In this document: positions 26,514 through 27,385 of the stretch, piece by piece | Layout of the letters: each line of letters opens with the position of its first letter | Numbering within the stretch: position 1 is the first letter of the stretch | Assembly: GCA_028687545.1 (NCBI GenBank) | Contig: JAQTZZ010000056.1 | Location: forward strand, 1-27,385 | Reading direction: 5' to 3' | Source: Candidatus Wallbacteria bacterium | GTDB lineage: Bacteria; Muiribacteriota; JAQTZZ01 | Length of the DNA stretch: 27,385 nt | Program-made: the position numbers and the translations under genes | The notes under the pieces: generated by a model | Databases searched by the model: none | What the model saw: only the letters and a program-made list of their open reading frames with translations | What the model was told of the DNA's origin: nothing

Positions 26514-27385
26514 GACAGGTCAAAAGCAATCTTGACAAATTCCTCGATCGAAATCTTTCCGGCTGTGCATTTTAAAAAGGCGGCTGTGCTCAGAGTGGTC
26601 ATTCCTTCCCTGACAGCAACTTTTCTGATCATCATCGGATCTTTGTTCACAAGCACCTTTTTCAAAGACTCAGTGAGTTCGAGCAGTTCAAAACAGCCGG
26701 TTCTTCCTGATGATCCGGTGAGGCTGCAGACTGAGCATCCCTTAGCGCGGAAAAAATCTTTTCCCTGATAGTCTGATTCCGGCATGTTCAGAATTTTTAC
26801 ATATGCCGCAGGATCGACTTTTTCTTTACATTTCTCGCAGAGCGCAGGTACCAGCCGCTGTGAAATTACAAGTCTGAGATTTGAAATGAGCATCTCACGG
26901 CTGATCCCCAGTTCTGATAGCCTCTGAACAGCTTCCAGTGCTGAATTGGCATTCATCGTCATGATAATCAGACGGCCGGACAACGAAAGACGCAGAGCCC
27001 CGGCGGCTGTGTGCTCGTCCAGGTCACTCAACGCTATCACATCAGGGTCCATAGTCAGACACGTCTGCAAACCAGTTTCCTGATTCAGCGGGGACGGATC
27101 GACCTGACTGGATTGTACCCGCACATGGACTCTCCCGGAAAAAGGAGTTTCCGGAAAATTATCAATGCAGACGATCTTCAGACTGGTTTTATTGAATAAA
27201 CTCAGCAGGGAATGAAGTGTAGCAGTTTTGCCTGATCCGGCTGGTCCTGAAATTACTATCAGGCCGTGACTTGACAGGAGATTTTTTCTGATCTGCCAGA
27301 TCTGCTGAGGATGCATTCCCAATTCTTCGATCTGAAACGGGTCCTTTTTCAGGATCGGTTTCAGGACCGCCGAATCACCAAAAGC
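26510..27385 (-). CDS. GspE/PilB-family ATPase, C-terminal part (runs off right edge), degenerate Walker B and His boxes
   Basis: The frame is open to the right edge (292 codons incl. stop) and codes family sequence up to it (V-L-K-P-I-L, then I-E-E-L-G-M), so the TTG at 27322 is not a real start. Walker A is intact: G-P-A-G-S-G-K-T-A. The zinc-binding pair C-E-K-C and C-S-V-C is present, followed by G-R-T-G-C-F-E-L-L-E. The Walker B region reads D-P-D-V-I-A-L-S-D-L-D, where active relatives have V-G-E-I-R-D, and the His box reads M-T-M-N-A-N in place of S-T-L-H-T-N. The catalytic Glu, Arg and His are thus replaced. It may be a regulatory or structural member of a pilus or type II secretion system. 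Coupled to thpR. Confidence 0.85.
   Translation of the reverse strand, partial: AFGDSAVLKPILKKDPFQIEELGMHPQQIWQIRKNLLSSHGLIVISGPAGSGKTATLHSLLSLFNKTSLKIVCIDNFPETPFSGRVHVRVQSSQVDPSPLNQETGLQTCLTMDPDVIALSDLDEHTAAGALRLSLSGRLIIMTMNANSALEAVQRLSELGISREMLISNLRLVISQRLVPALCEKCKEKVDPAAYVKILNMPESDYQGKDFFRAKGCSVCSLTGSSGRTGCFELLELTESLKKVLVNKDPMMIRKVAVREGMTTLSTAAFLKCTAGKISIEEFVKIAFDLS

Overview
The window looks like chromosome from an uncultivated, mid-GC, diderm (outer-membrane) bacterium. It carries LPS-transport genes (lptC/A/B), a type II secretion/type IV pilus family ATPase, a large membrane-anchored parvulin and c-di-GMP signalling proteins. I cannot name the phylum from the sequence; the gene set would suit one of the deep-branching candidate phyla known from metagenomes, but that is only an impression. 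Gene order is dense, with many 4-nt (ATGA, GTGA, TTGA) stop/start overlaps and frequent GTG/TTG starts.

Layout. 1-38: start of an IS110-like transposase running off the left edge (minus). 137-1504: lpd, dihydrolipoamide dehydrogenase (minus), divergent from a plus-strand operon lptC-lptA-lptB-DUF3084-holB (1703-6083). 6088-11522: a minus-strand operon read from 11522 downwards: diguanylate cyclase, GAF/HD-GYP phosphodiesterase, TatD nuclease, YcgR-type PilZ protein and a small unknown protein. About 11590-11757: a 168-bp structured dispersed repeat. 11800-18405: nine minus-strand genes in one chain: two sugar ABC permeases, a lipoprotein binding protein, a YqgF/RuvC-fold nuclease, queD, queC, DUF366, queE and an HgdB/BcrC-family Fe-S protein. 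18506-22411: plus-strand operon of pyrG, a DUF1537 kinase-like protein and a radical SAM-PDZ-DUF512 protein, closed by a bidirectional terminator. 22476-25628: a 1050-residue multi-parvulin chaperone (minus). 25740-25818: tRNA-Pro(CGG) with a near-consensus promoter. 25821-25984: second copy of the structured repeat, directly after the tRNA. 25995-27385: thpR and the C-terminal part of a GspE/PilB-like ATPase running off the right edge (minus).

How the genes work together. The lpt operon supplies the inner-membrane/periplasmic part of the LPS bridge. The 6-11 kb operon is a complete write (GGDEF), erase (HD-GYP) and read (PilZ) cassette for c-di-GMP. QueD, QueE and QueC make preQ0 from a GTP-derived pterin. 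The two extra genes translationally coupled to them, DUF366 and an HgdB-like predicted Fe-S protein, are the best candidates for undescribed biochemistry here, probably in deazaguanine metabolism. The other notable signal is the pair of dispersed repeats, whose terminal and internal stems change in compensating fashion between copies.
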